Source: Przewalskia tangutica | Lineage: Eukaryota > Streptophyta > Magnoliopsida > Solanales > Solanaceae | Assembly (NCBI GenBank): GCA_029844215.1 | Contig: CM056720.1 | Location: forward strand, 28,513,711-28,577,710 | Length of the DNA stretch: 64,000 bases | Direction of reading: 5' to 3' | In this document: positions 12,745 through 23,590 of the stretch, piece after piece | Numbering within the stretch: the first letter of the stretch is position 1 | Layout: each line of letters starts with the position of its first letter | Made by a program: the position numbers and the translations under genes | Notes under the pieces: generated by a model | The model's input: the letters and a program-made list of their open reading frames with translations, nothing else | Told to the model about the DNA's origin: nothing | Database searches by the model: none

Positions 12745-13309
12745 TAATCATAATCCTGCCCTGCAGGGCGCCTAGCTATAGAAGGTGATAAACCATCCAC
12801 TGATACCGAAGGCTGAGTCTCTACATCCGTGCTACCTCTGGTCGGACAAACTCTCACCAAATGGCCCTGCTGGCCGCAAGCATAACAATCTCCCAAACTA
12901 GCATGACACCCTGAAGATCATCCTCCGCTGCATCCATAGAACTGCGCGGTGCGACTCGAAATCCCGAAGTCTCAGACTATCGGATCAAGGGTGAACCACT
13001 GCCACTGCCGGAACCACCGGCTCCCGTCCGTCCTTATATCTTTCCACGATCCTAGCTAGTAACTGGGCCATCTCTTGAACTCATATCCTCGGCTCCTGGC
13101 CGTGGAACTGGAGGCTCAGGTATCGTGGCCTCAGTAGAAACTGCTGCCGCTCTAAACTCTGCTGGGGCTAGCGGCGTCATAAAACTCGTCGTCTGAAGTA
13201 CAATCTCAGGTAATGACCAGGCCTGTGCCCTCGTAATCCTCTGTGCTCTATTCGCAGCTCCCTCTGCTGCCTTGCCCTCCTGGGCTCTGGTTGCCTTGCG
13301 TAGAGGCGT
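12745..13309 (-). pseudogene. R gag with large internal deletion
   Basis: Both ends of a Ty3/gypsy gag are recognisable on the minus strand. The N-terminus corresponds to 13309 downward. The expected ATG reads ACG here, in an otherwise conserved context, so the start is lost or miscalled. Near the C-terminus (12848-12915) a CCHC zinc knuckle of the form C-Y-A-C-G-Q-Q-G-H plus downstream Cys can be read; this RNA-binding motif packages the genome. The central part, including the Retrotrans_gag region with its H-F-L-P-P-Q-type motif seen in M2, is missing: the coding length is about 0.57 kb against 1.1-1.2 kb in T, M1, M2 and B. The protein would not form a normal capsid. Small indels further break the frame. 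Confidence 0.7.
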
Positions 13310-13497
13310 AACGGGTACATAAGAATACGTCAGAGGGAGTCCAACTTATAACACAACTCTAAGGCACGATCTCAGAGTGAGAAGAATGGAAACCAATCCT
13401 AAATATCCTGTAGCCTCACGATTATAGATGTGGTGCGCAACACACGATAATCAAGACTCTGCGGACACGATGCTGTAGACACTTTCCGAGATTAAGC

Positions 13498-13508
13498 GCT
13501 CGATACCA
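13498..13508 (-). other. Primer-binding site of R
   Basis: Minus-strand TGGTATCGAGC next to the 5' LTR end at 13513. It has the same missing A as in A, T, M1 and M2. Confidence 0.75.
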
Positions 13509-14259
13509 CTTTTGTCACGACCTCGAGCCTCGGCGTGGTGGTGCCTTACCGGGCACACAATGATACAACATCAGAGAAAATCAACGGAAATAAAGATTTA
13601 AACATGAAACAAGATATATAATAATAAAAGCAGGTTAACAGCGGTTACCTTCGTATATATACATCAAAATCGAGCGATAAATCCTTTTACAAACCACGCC
13701 CAGTGATGCTATAGACCTCTAAGAATGTAACCACAACTACGACGGACAGGGCCCCATACCCACGAATGTAAGTACCTACAACAACAGGACTATACGAAAG
13801 ATAAGCCTCCGAGAAGCGGGCTTCCTAACGCGAATCGTGATCCTATGGCCGAGGATCAACAAGCGTGTACCTCTACTGCGGCATGAACGCGGCCCGAGAG
13901 AGTCGATGCAACAGTACCAAGTATGTGAAACTAAAAATATCGTAAATGAAATCATAATAGTCTATATAAAGCGGGAGACATGTATGATAACCAAACTACG
14001 ATTACACGACATATAAGCGATCGTGTCAAGTCGAGACTCGCGCCTCAAAGTCATCACTTAAATATATCTATGGGTCTCACGCGCACTACATCAATCATGC
14101 CGGTGGAATTCCTTCCTCGCCATGGTAGTCTATGATATAACAACACCAGGAGTACCATGAACACGAGTCCCACCTGTGTCACAAAAACGTCTGGCAAGTC
14201 GAAAGCCAACTACCGAAACCTACCGTACCAGCAATACCAAATAAGCGTATCACGGCGGC

Positions 14260-15035
14260 CGGAAAATGCGATAGCCTGCAGATCCGCTGCGTCACGTCGC
14301 TGGCCGGGCAAATCGTAAGCTAACTACGGATCCACCTGCGTCACGAGACCGTCTAACAGCGACAAATGCGTCACGGTGGCCAGGCAAGCGCGATAGCCTC
14401 TGCGAGATCCACCTGCGTCACGTCGGCCAGGGCAAATCGTATGCTAACGCGAGATCCACCTTGCATCACGAAACCGTCCAAACAACGACTCGCGAAGGCG
14501 ACGGGGCAAGTCGAAGGCCTCTACCGGATCCACCTGCGTCACGTCGGCCGGGCAAATGCGAAGACCAACTACGGTACAGGCGTAATCATGAGACTTCGCC
14601 ACAAAACGAGCGGCAAGTCAAGGCTAACTACCAGATACCAAAGCCGAATCAGCCACGACCGGGGCAAGTACGAGAGCCAACCACCACATACCAAGGCTGA
14701 ATCAGTAAAACCCCATGGAAGGCTGGTCCATGGAATGACACTATCAAGAACTGATCGGGGCAAGTACGAAAGCCAACTACGTAACCAACTGCATCAAGAA
14801 CGCGAGGCAAATGCGGAGGCTAGCTACGGATACCAAGGCGAATCGGTAAACCTCGTGGAAGCTAGTCCATGGAACAACAATCCTAATGGAACCATACCGT
14901 GGCCACCCAGCGTGTCGTGAGTCGGATATAACAAGATAACACTCCTAGTGGAAGCATACCCGTGGGCCACCCATCGTGTCAGTATGTCCAGAAGGAAATA
15001 ACAAGATAACGCTCATGGTGGAAACATACTCGTGG
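14260..15035 (-). repeat. LTR cassette: type V array and type II units (5' LTR of R)
   Basis: The counterpart of the array at 8740-9570, with the same segments (GAGATCCACCTGCGTCACG, GGGCAAAT) in the same order. A 184-codon open frame inside it is repeat read-through. T inserted in the last type II unit. Confidence 0.65.
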
Positions 15036-15038
15036 GCC

Positions 15039-15043
15039 ACCCA
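15039..15043. repeat. Target-site duplication of T, left copy (ACCCA)
   Basis: ACCCA immediately before the T LTR start. The identical right copy is at 39431-39435. Removing T restores the R LTR sequence GGGCCACCCATCGTGTC, as in the R 3' LTR near 9545. Confidence 0.9.
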
Positions 15044-15256
15044 TGTTATACTCCGTATTTCCAGAGTATGTACGTGAGGGCGTACGTATAAAAGTTTAAG
15101 CCTTATAGTAAGCAAAGTGGCGAATTTGTGCACAAGTGCCAAAAAGAGTGGTTTTTCTACGAAACGTTTTACTAGACTTGCGAAGGGAAAATTCCGGCTA
15201 TGTCATTTCTAATTTTTGCGGATTTTTCCGAGAGACGAAACATTTTGGACCAACGG

Positions 15257-15456
15257 GAGGGTGACAAGTGTCACCCTCACATTGGCCGAGACTTTGGGCG
15301 GTAATGGACGAAAGGGTGGGGTGTAGTTGGTAGGATATTTTGTGCAAGTTGGTGTAGTAGATGGATAAGGTGCACATGGCTTAATCCTAGCCCTACACTT
15401 GCCTAACACTTGGAAGAATCTTGGCCATTGGTTGGCCATTTCTTGACCTATAAATA
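15257..15456 (+). promoter_or_regulatory. T LTR1 promoter region
   Basis: The inverted repeat GAGGGTGAC-AAGT-GTCACCCTC is at 15257-15278 and TATAAATA at 15449-15456, 405 bp into the LTR. The layout is identical in LTR2 and LTR3. Confidence 0.65.
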
Positions 15457-16245
15457 CCCCCCCTTTGTTGATGAAATTCTTCATCCAAAAATCATTTCTA
15501 AGTGTTAAAATCCTCCCCTTTTGAGAGTTGTGTTTCTTCCAAGCCCCCAGGTGAGCCTTGGCGAGAGCCTACCCCCTAGCCTAGTTGTTTTCTTATAATA
15601 CCCCTTTGTGGTATAGAAATACTCTCAGTATTCTTATAATGCCCAAATACTTTAGCCCAAATACCTTGTAAGTACTTCCAAAGTTACCTCTGTCGTAGAG
15701 TCAGGAAATACTATTATATTTTCCTCGATCACAAAAACGAAACCCTAAGAAAACCTTCATAGTCGGTTGAAGTGTTAAGTAGAAGTTGCGTAGAACTTCT
15801 AAGGGTTGTTTGGAGCGGTTGGAGCGCGAGTAGGAGCTAAGCGTTGCTCGGGAGCGGCATTTATACTTGGATAATTTTGGGCTCATCGAGGTAAATAATC
15901 CTATCCTTCTAGTGTAATTGGAAATTACATCTGTAGTAGTATTGAAATGAATATAAGATTCATAGAAGTGAATTGAACCGTAATAGAAGGATATTCTGAA
16001 TAGACTTGAGCGAAATCACATCGAGAAGAATATAAGTAGAAGATTAAAGCGTATTTACATAGGTGTATTTACGATGGTGATAACCTTTATTGGTTGAATG
16101 TTACGCAAGTAGCATGTGCTACTTAGAAGGTGGACAAGGCTAGGGTTATAGCCGTGGAGCGTTTTGCTTATAGTCGATAATCGTCGCGAGGTATGTGATT
16201 CTTCCTATACTCTTGAGCATGAGGTATTTTAAAAAGAATACATAT

Positions 16246-16520
16246 AGTACGGTAGACGTACGTGTGGCAATGTCTTTTGACTTAAGCCTGAATAATAAGA
16301 ACCTTGAAATATTCTAAAAGGAATATAGATATAGTACGGTAGACGTACGTGTGTTAACTGAATGTAGTGTCACGGCAATGTCTTTTGACTTAAGCCTGAA
16401 TAATAAGAATCGTGAAATATTTTAAAAGAGTATATATATAGTACGGTAGACGTACGTGTGTTAACTGAATGTAGTGTCACGGCAATGTCTTTTGACTTAA
16501 GCCTGAATAATAATGATCTT
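16246..16520 (+). repeat. LTR 107-bp tandem repeat (type I), three units
   Basis: Units begin AGTACGGTAGACGTACGTGTG at 16246, 16333 and 16440. The first lacks about 20 bp. Each contains CAATGTCTTTTGACTTAAGC. Confidence 0.8.
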
Positions 16521-17610
16521 GAAGTATTTCAAAAGATTTAAGAAACCTTTTTGAAAGAAGAGTAATGCTTGGTTTTAAAAAAAAACTTAAGAGTTATACT
16601 AGCTTTATGGGAAGTTAGGTATAACGTCTAAAAGAGATAAAAAGAATGGTTTACTGATTTTACAAGTTAAGAGACTTGATCTTAAAAGATAAGAGACTTA
16701 ACTTAATATGGATGTTTGTGTGAAACCTCATTCGTGAGTAATGAGTACTTGGTTTTTAAAAGGAATGATGTTTCTTGATTTGAAATCGAATAAGTATCGA
16801 ACAAACCAACTGCAGCGCTAATAAAGGAAAATGTATTGAATAATGAAGTATTATTGAAACCAGTAGAAACCTCCATCTGCATAGAAGCTAAGATGAGACA
16901 AAATGATATTACATTTCCTAGATCATGGCTGCTTAATAAGATTGATTATGAACAAGAATAACCTACACTCATATAAGGCATATGTTTCTCAGATTGTTTA
17001 AAGGAGAATTATATTCTTAAATGATTAAAGACTATGAACTATGAAACTTTTCTAAAATAAAGAGACTGGAGTAATTGAAATTAGGCAAACTGGAACTCTA
17101 GGGAAAAGGAAGGCATTGTTTTGTCTTAAAATGGGTTAAAACATAAAGTGTTATAACAACTTTATGGGAAGTTAGTTATAACGACTTTATGAAAACAAAA
17201 GAAGGGTTTTATCATTGGTTTTAATGTGGTAACTCGACTTTAAAAAGAGAAGTGTTTTGGTTTACCTAATAATGTGAGTCACTCTATTTTTATACTACGG
17301 GTATCGGGTGACTTTTATAAAAGGAATGGATCTCTTTAAAAGGAATTTAACGTACGTAGTACTTTAGGGTTAAAACCCGGACTTTGATATAAAATGAAAG
17401 TACCTTGAGTTAAGTATAACTTGCCTATGCTTGTGTTTGTCAAACTTGCCTATCGTGTTGTGATAGCCTTTGTTGTGCAAGAATTGTGTTTCTATACTCT
17501 GGCGTCTCTCGATGGAGGGCGGTTGACTTATTGAGAACTTCTTTGGGGCGTCTTGGCGGCGGAGAAATTCCGCAGTGCGCTCGCGGTGATAGTGTTAATT
17601 TTGCTAATCG

Positions 17611-17850
17611 CTTTGGACATCTTGACACGATCGTGGCGCTGCGGGTATGGTTCCATTTTGATTGGTGTGTTGTTGTTCCTTTTGGACATCGGACCACGAT
17701 GCGTAGCGCGGGTATAGTTCCATTTTGATTGTCTTATTGTTCCTTTTGGACATCTCGACACGATCGTGGCGCGGGTATGGTTCCATTTTGATTGTTGTCT
17801 TGTTGTTTCCTTTTGAAATCTTGACGCGATCGTAGCGCACGGGTATGGTT
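17611..17850 (+). repeat. LTR cassette, 65-72 bp repeats (type II), four units
   Basis: Units start at TTTGGACATC near 17611, 17681, 17745 and 17811 and contain GGTATGGTTCCATTTTGATT. The open frames on the opposite strand (repeating N-Q-N-G-T-I-P) are read-through of the repeat. Confidence 0.8.
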
Positions 17851-18632
17851 CGATTGGGATTGTTATTCCATGGACTAACTCTCCATGAGGTTTTACTGTT
17901 CGGCCTTGGTATCTGGTAGTTGGCTTTCGTACTTGCCCCATGTCAGCTTCGGGGTTTGGTTGTATTACATTGCTAGTACGGTTTTGGCATCAGGTAGGAC
18001 TTGGTGTGCATGTGTACTTCTTGGTGTTATCATAGACTGCCGGCAGTGAGGAAGGTATTCCACAGGCATGATTGATGTGGAGGGAGTGAGACCCTGACTT
18101 GATATAAGCGTATATGTGTGTCTTGTAGTTTGGTTATCATCATGTCTCACGCTTTATATAGTGCTATGATTTCTTTTCTGATATTTTCTTTCACATACTT
18201 GGTACCGGTTATCTTGACCTCCTTGAAGCTGCGTTCATGCCACGTGTAGAATGCATCGGCTATCGATCCCCGCTTAGGATCACCTTTCGTCTTTGAAGCT
18301 CCGTTCCTTCGGAGGCTCATCTTTGGTATGTTACCCTGAGTTTGTAGGGTCTTGTACATTCAGGGGTATGGCGGGGCCCTGTCCCGTCATAGTTGTTGTA
18401 AAAATCTTAGAGGTCTATAGCACTGTTGTGGGCAGGGTTGTAAGGATTGTAACTGTTCAAATGTCTATGTATATATGTATGCTGAAAGGCAACCGTTTTG
18501 GTTGGCCTATTTTCTTTCATCTTGATCCATGTCTATTTGCATGTTTAAGTTTTTATTTCATTGGTTTTCTACGATATTGTATCCTAGGGTGCGGGGTAAG
18601 GCACGATCACGGCAGGTTGGTCGTGACAAAAG

Positions 18633-18644
18633 TGGTATCGAGCC
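18633..18644 (+). other. Primer-binding site, T interior 1
   Basis: TGGTATCGAGCC four bases after the LTR1 end. It is an initiator-Met tRNA type lacking one A of the canonical TGGTATCAGAGC. Confidence 0.8.
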
Positions 18645-18830
18645 GTTAGTCTCGGAAAGTGTCTAGGAACCGTGTCTAGTAGAGTCTTGATTATCGATGT
18701 GTTGTGCACCACATCTATAATCAGGAGGCTATAGGACATTTAGGAATGGTTTCCATTCTTCTCATTCTGAGATCGTGCCTTAGAGCTGTGTTGTAAGTTG
18801 GACCCCTCTGACGCATCTCGTTTTACGATT

Positions 18831-19966
18831 ATGCCTCGCGCATGGCAACCCGGCCGAGCGGCAAGGCGAGCGTGAAGAAGTGCGAGTAAACGTGGCGATC
18901 TCTGAGAGACCACGATGCACGAGCCTCGATCCGCCGATGCGGAGGAGATGGGTTACAAAGTGGCCCGATTAATGGCGAGTTGTGGCGAACTTGAGAATAA
19001 GTGGGCGCGGCGATTCGATGCACCGATGGTTCACCACTAGATCGGATAGTTGGAGGTTACGGGATTTTACGGTGTAACCGCCGAATTTTATGGGTCGAGT
19101 CACGAGGATTATCCACAGGAGTTCATCAAGCGATTCTGGATCGTAGAGTGATCAAGGCATCGGAGACCGAGTCGGTGGTCTAGGTTAGTATCGGTGCGTG
19201 ATACTGCGATGATCGGTAGTTTGATTCATGGGGCTGTCGGGAGAGAATGCACTTCCGGTAGTTGGGGCGAGTTCTCGAGGCATTTCTTGCACATTTCTTG
19301 CCTCGCGGATGAGAGGCTCGGGCAGATTTTTGGTGTTGCGGCGAGCGTCGTCGGTTGGAGTACAATGTGGAGTTCGACTCATTGGCGACGTCCCGCGTTA
19401 GTAGCTAGTATGGAGGATCGAGTGCACCGATATGTTCTGAGGCTCGATGATTACCTAGCGAAGTTGTTGGTGTAGCTCTTCAGGGCATGGACATTGCCGC
19501 GCATGCGACTTATGCACTTGGGGTGAGGCGGAGAAATCGGCGGAATGGCGAGTCGTGAAGAGGCCCAACAATGCAGGTCGCTGGTGACTTTCGAGGCGGA
19601 CCGCCTCGTGAGACTAGTTATGCGCCTCGCCCGATCTGAGTGGTCCTCCGCGGCCCGGGATATTCGGAGCGGTCGGGGCTCGAGGGTTCAGATTTTCGGA
19701 GAAGCGGTGTTAGCGGTGAAGCCACCCCTACCTCGTTGTGGGCCTGTGGTAGACTCCATAGTGGGGAGTGTCGTGCTAGATCGGGAGTTTGTTTTACATG
19801 CGGCCAGCAGGGCCATTTTGGGAGAAACTGTCCGACCAGGGGTAGCACTGGTAGGATAACACAGAATACGAGATCAGTTTTGGGTTCTTCACCTTCCACA
19901 GCTAGGCAGGATGTTCATACACCGGCAGGCCACGGAAGAGGTCGCGGTGGAAGTTCCCAGTTTTAG
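18831..19966 (+). pseudogene. T gag copy 1
   Basis: Ty3/gypsy gag, the only protein encoded by this interior. The ATG at 18831 lies in the conserved context GATTATGCCTCG, about 190 bp after the primer-binding site. In order one can read the basic N-terminus, a central capsid-like part (19194-19475) with the segment S-M-E-D-R-V-H-R-Y-V-L-R-L-D-D-Y, and a CCHC zinc knuckle C-F-T-C-G-Q-Q-G-H-F-G-R-N-C near 19790-19835. An arginine/glycine-rich end closes at a TAG (19964-19966). About 380 codons is right for gag alone. The stop replaces the read-through into protease seen in autonomous relatives. Small indels put the pieces in different frames, mostly at GC-rich spots where copies disagree, so it may be intact in reality. 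It would be expected to coat element RNA in virus-like particles. Confidence 0.8.
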
Positions 19967-20759
19967 CGGTCCTTTGAACCGCCTATTTTCAGGTATATCC
20001 TTAACCCTCTAGAGACTTGTATGTAATAATGTTATGATAATGTGTTAAGTGTTAGGTTCGGATAGCTTTGTGCTAAAATGTGATTTAGAAACATGGTTAG
20101 TGAAAAAGGGTAAGCCTGGGGGTGAGAAAATGATGAACCTTAGAATATTACATTTGAGACCTTAGATGTAAGGCCGTCTTGAGTACAAGTTTTTGCAAGT
20201 GATCCTTGTCGGAGTGCATTTTATGCCTAGAATGTATTGTGTGATAAGTCTCTCGGTAGTGTGAAATGGAAGTGGTAGCTTTCATGACCTGTAGAGGTAA
20301 GATTGTTCCGGATCGGGAAACAAGAGCTTGATGCGTTAAGTGGGTCGGGTTGGGGCCATGCTGCGGGCTTACCCGCGGCCTGTTTTGGGGTTGGGTCAGC
20401 TCTGGGTGGTCCCGCCAGGTGGTAGGGTCACGAGGGTGTTAGGCCCAAGTTTAGATGACCATCGTATGAGATCGTGGATACGTTCGACCAGAATCGGTTC
20501 GTGAAGGCCGAGGAATGGCCTTAAGGGAGATTGAGGCTAGTAAGATGACCAAGTTTGGAGGTGGTGACTCCAAAGTTTTGGAAGCGGCGATGGCGAAGTG
20601 CGGTGCATTATCTTTGTAAGAGTTCAAGTGTTCGAGAAGGGCGCGACGAGTAAGGAGGAAGAAGAACGTGTGTTATTCCATGGCGGATGTGGCGATGACA
20701 ACTTGTTAGAAGAACTTTATCGTTATCCGTCTTGAGAAGGAACATTCGGGACGAATGTT
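19967..20759 (+). other. Conserved non-coding interior of T (copy 1)
   Basis: About 0.8 kb between gag and polypurine tract. No pol motif was seen. It is nearly identical to 25681-26465 and recognisable in B, R, M1 and M2. It contains TATTTTCAGGTATATCC soon after gag and a GCGGG-CTTA-CCCGC hairpin at 20363-20376. Its conservation without coding capacity suggests an RNA function or merely recent common origin. Confidence 0.7.
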
Positions 20760-20760
20760 T

Positions 20761-20773
20761 CTAAGGAGGAGAA
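20761..20773 (+). other. Polypurine tract before T LTR2
   Basis: AAGGAGGAGAA directly before TGTTATACC, preceded by the conserved GGGACGAATGTTTCT. Confidence 0.8.
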
Positions 20774-20973
20774 TGTTATACCGTATTTCCAGTATGCGTG
20801 AGGCGTGCGTATAAAAGTTTAAGCCTTAAAGTAAGCAAAGTGGCGAATTTGTGCACAAGTGCCAAAAGAGTCGTTTTTAAAGCGTTTTACTAGACTTGCG
20901 AAGGAAAATTCCGGCTATGTCATTTCTAATTTTTGCGGATTTTTCCGAGAGGCGAAACATTTTGGACCAGCGG

Positions 20974-21179
20974 GAGGGTGACAAGTGTCACCTCGCATTA
21001 GCCGAGACTGGCGGTAATGGGCGAAAGGGTGGGGTGTAGTTGGTAGGATATTTTGTGCAAGTTGGTGTGGTAGATGGATAAGGTGCACATGGCTTAATCC
21101 TAGCCCTACACTTGCCTAACACTTGGAAGAATCTTGGCCGTTGGTTGGCCATTTCTTGACCTATAAATACCTCCTTTGT
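20974..21179 (+). promoter_or_regulatory. T LTR2 promoter region
   Basis: The palindrome GAGGGTGACAAGTGTCACCTC is at 20974-20994 and TATAAATA at 21172-21179. This inner promoter could start transcripts of interior 2 alone. Confidence 0.6.
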
Positions 21180-21962
21180 TGATGAAATTCTTCATCCAAA
21201 AATCATTTCTAAGTGTTAAAATCCCTCCCTTTTGAGAGTTGTGTTTCGTCAAGCCCCCTCGAGGTGAGCCTTGGCGAGAGCCTACCCACTAGCCTAGTTG
21301 TTTTCGTATAATACCCACTTTGTGGTATAGAAATACTCTCAAGTATTGTTATAATGCCCAAATACTTTAGCCCAAATACCTTGTAAGTACCTTCCAAAGT
21401 TACCTCTATCGTGAAGTCAGGAAATACTATTATATTTTCCTCACCACAAAACGAAACCTAAGAAAAACTTCATAGTCGGTTGAAGTGTTAAGTAGAAGTT
21501 GCGTAGAACTTCTAAGGGTTGTTGGAGCGGGTTGGAGGCGCGAGTAGGAGCTAAGCGTTGCTCGGGGCGGCATTTATACTTGGATAATTTTGGGCTCATC
21601 GAGGTAAATAATCCTATCCTTCTAGTATAATTGGAAATTACATACTGTAGTAGTATTGAAATGAATATAAGATTCATAGAAGTGAATTGAACTGTAATAG
21701 AATGATATTACAGAATAGACTTGAACTGAAATCACATCAGAAGAATATAAGTCGAAGATTAAAGCGTATTTCTGAGTTTGTATTCTGATGGTGATAACCT
21801 TTATTGGTTGAATGTTCTGCAAGTAGCATGTGCTACTTAGAAGGTGGACAAGGCTAGCCGGGTTATAGCCGTGGAGCGTTTTGCTTATAGTCGATAATCG
21901 TCGCGAGGTATGTGATTCTTCCTATACTCTTGAGCATGAGGTATTTTAAAAAGAATACATAT

Positions 21963-22235
21963 AGTACGGTAGACGTACCTGTGGCAATGTCTTTTGACTT
22001 AAGCCTGAATAATAAGAACCTTGAAATATTCTAAAAGGAATATAGATATAGTGCGGTGAGCGTCGTGTGTTAAGCGAATGTAGTGTCACGGCAATGTCTT
22101 TTGACTTAAGCTGAATAATAAGAATCGTGAAATATTTTAAAAGAGTATATATATATAGTGCGGTGAGCGTCGTGTGTTAAGCGAATGTAGTGTCACGGCA
22201 ATGTCTTTTGACTTAAGCCTGAATAATAATGATCT
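21963..22235 (+). repeat. Type I array in T LTR2
   Basis: Three units as in LTR1, but the second and third read GTGCGGTGAGCGTCG where LTR1 and LTR3 have GTACGGTAGACGTACG. The repeated identical respelling is suspicious for systematic base-calling error. Confidence 0.75.
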
Positions 22236-23330
22236 TGAAGTATTTCAAAAGATTTAAGAAACCTTTTTGAAAGAAGAGTAATGCTTGGTTTTAAAAAAAA
22301 GCTTAAGAGTTATACTAGCTTTATGGGAAGTTAGGTATAACGTCTAAAAGAGATAAAAAGAATGGTTTACTGATTTTAGAAGTTAAGAGACTTGATCTTA
22401 AAAGATAAGAGACTTAACTTAATATGGATGTTTGTGTGAAACCTCATTCGTGAGTAATGAGTACTTGGTTTTTTTAAAAAGGAATGATGTTTTATTGATT
22501 TTGGAAATCAGAATAAGTATCGAACAAACCACTGCAGCGCTAATAAAGGAAAATGTATTGAATAATGAAGTATTATTAAAACCAGTAGAAACCTCCATCT
22601 GCATAGAAGCTAAGATGAGACAAAATGATATTACATTTCCTATATCATGGCAGCTTAATAAGATTGTTTCTGAACAATAATAACCTACACTCATATAAGG
22701 CAAATGTTTCTCAGAGAGTTTAAAGGAGAATTATATTCTTAAATGATTAAAGACTATGAACTATGAAACTTTTCTAAAATAAAGAAGTGGAGTAATTGAA
22801 ATTAGGCAAACTGGAACTCTAGGGAAAAGGAAGGCATTGTTTTGTCTTAAATGGGTTTAAAACTTAAAGTGTTATAACAGCTTTATGGGAAGTTAGTTAT
22901 AACGACTTTATGAAAACAAAAGAAGGGTTTTATCATTGGTTTTAATGTGGTAACTCGACTTTAAAAAGAGAAGTGTTTTGGTTTACCTAATAATGTGAGT
23001 CACTCTATTTTTATACTACGGGTATCGGGTGACTTTTATAAAAGGAATGGATCTCTTTAAAAGGAATTTAACGTACGTAGTACTTTAGGGTTAAAACCCG
23101 GACTTTGATATAAAATCAAAGTACCTTGAGTTAAGTATAACTTTTATGCTTGTTGTTGTGAAACTTGCCTATCGTGTTGTGATAGCCTTTGTTGTGCAAG
23201 AATTGTGTTTCTATACTCTGGCGTCTCGATGGAGGGCGGTTGACTTGTTGAGAACTTCTTTGGGGCGTCTGGCGGTGGCGGAGAAATTCCGCAGATGCAG
23301 CTCACGTTGATAGTGTTAATTTTGCTAATC

Positions 23331-23590
23331 GCTTTGGACATACTGACACGATGCGTAGCGCACGGGTATGGTTCCATTTTGATTGTTGTCTTGTTGTTCC
23401 TTTTGGACATACTGACACGATGCGTGCGCGCAGGTATGGTTCCATTTTGATTCTTTGTCTTGTTGTTCCTTTTGGACATCTTGACACGATCGTGCGCGCG
23501 GGTATGGTTCCATTTTGATTGTTGTCTTGTTGTTTCCTTTTTGGAAATCTTGCGACACGATCGTAAGCGCTGCGGGTATGGTTCCATTGG
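23331..23590 (+). repeat. Type II array in T LTR2
   Basis: Four 65-72 bp units with CTTTTGGACAT and GGTATGGTTCCATTTTGATT. The 223-codon open frame on the opposite strand is produced by this array. Confidence 0.8.

Larger units (their letters stand above)
13513..15043 (-). mobile_element. 5' LTR of R, piece 1 (LTR end part)
   Basis: The plus-strand sequence begins TGTCACGACC and continues through the type V array until element T interrupts it at 15044. It continues after T at 39436. The matching stretch in the 3' LTR is 8095 to about 9550. Confidence 0.85.
15044..18628 (+). mobile_element. T LTR1 (5' outer LTR)
   Basis: A 3585 bp LTR from TGTTATACTCC to GGTCGTGACA. It contains the promoter region, the 107-bp type I array, the mini-ORF block near 16720-16960 and the type II array. 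The primer-binding site follows 4 bp later. Confidence 0.9.

Noticed and set aside
14366..14920. A 184-codon plus-strand open frame
   Set aside because: It lies in the type V array of the R 5' LTR on the antisense strand. The 3' LTR copy does not keep it open.
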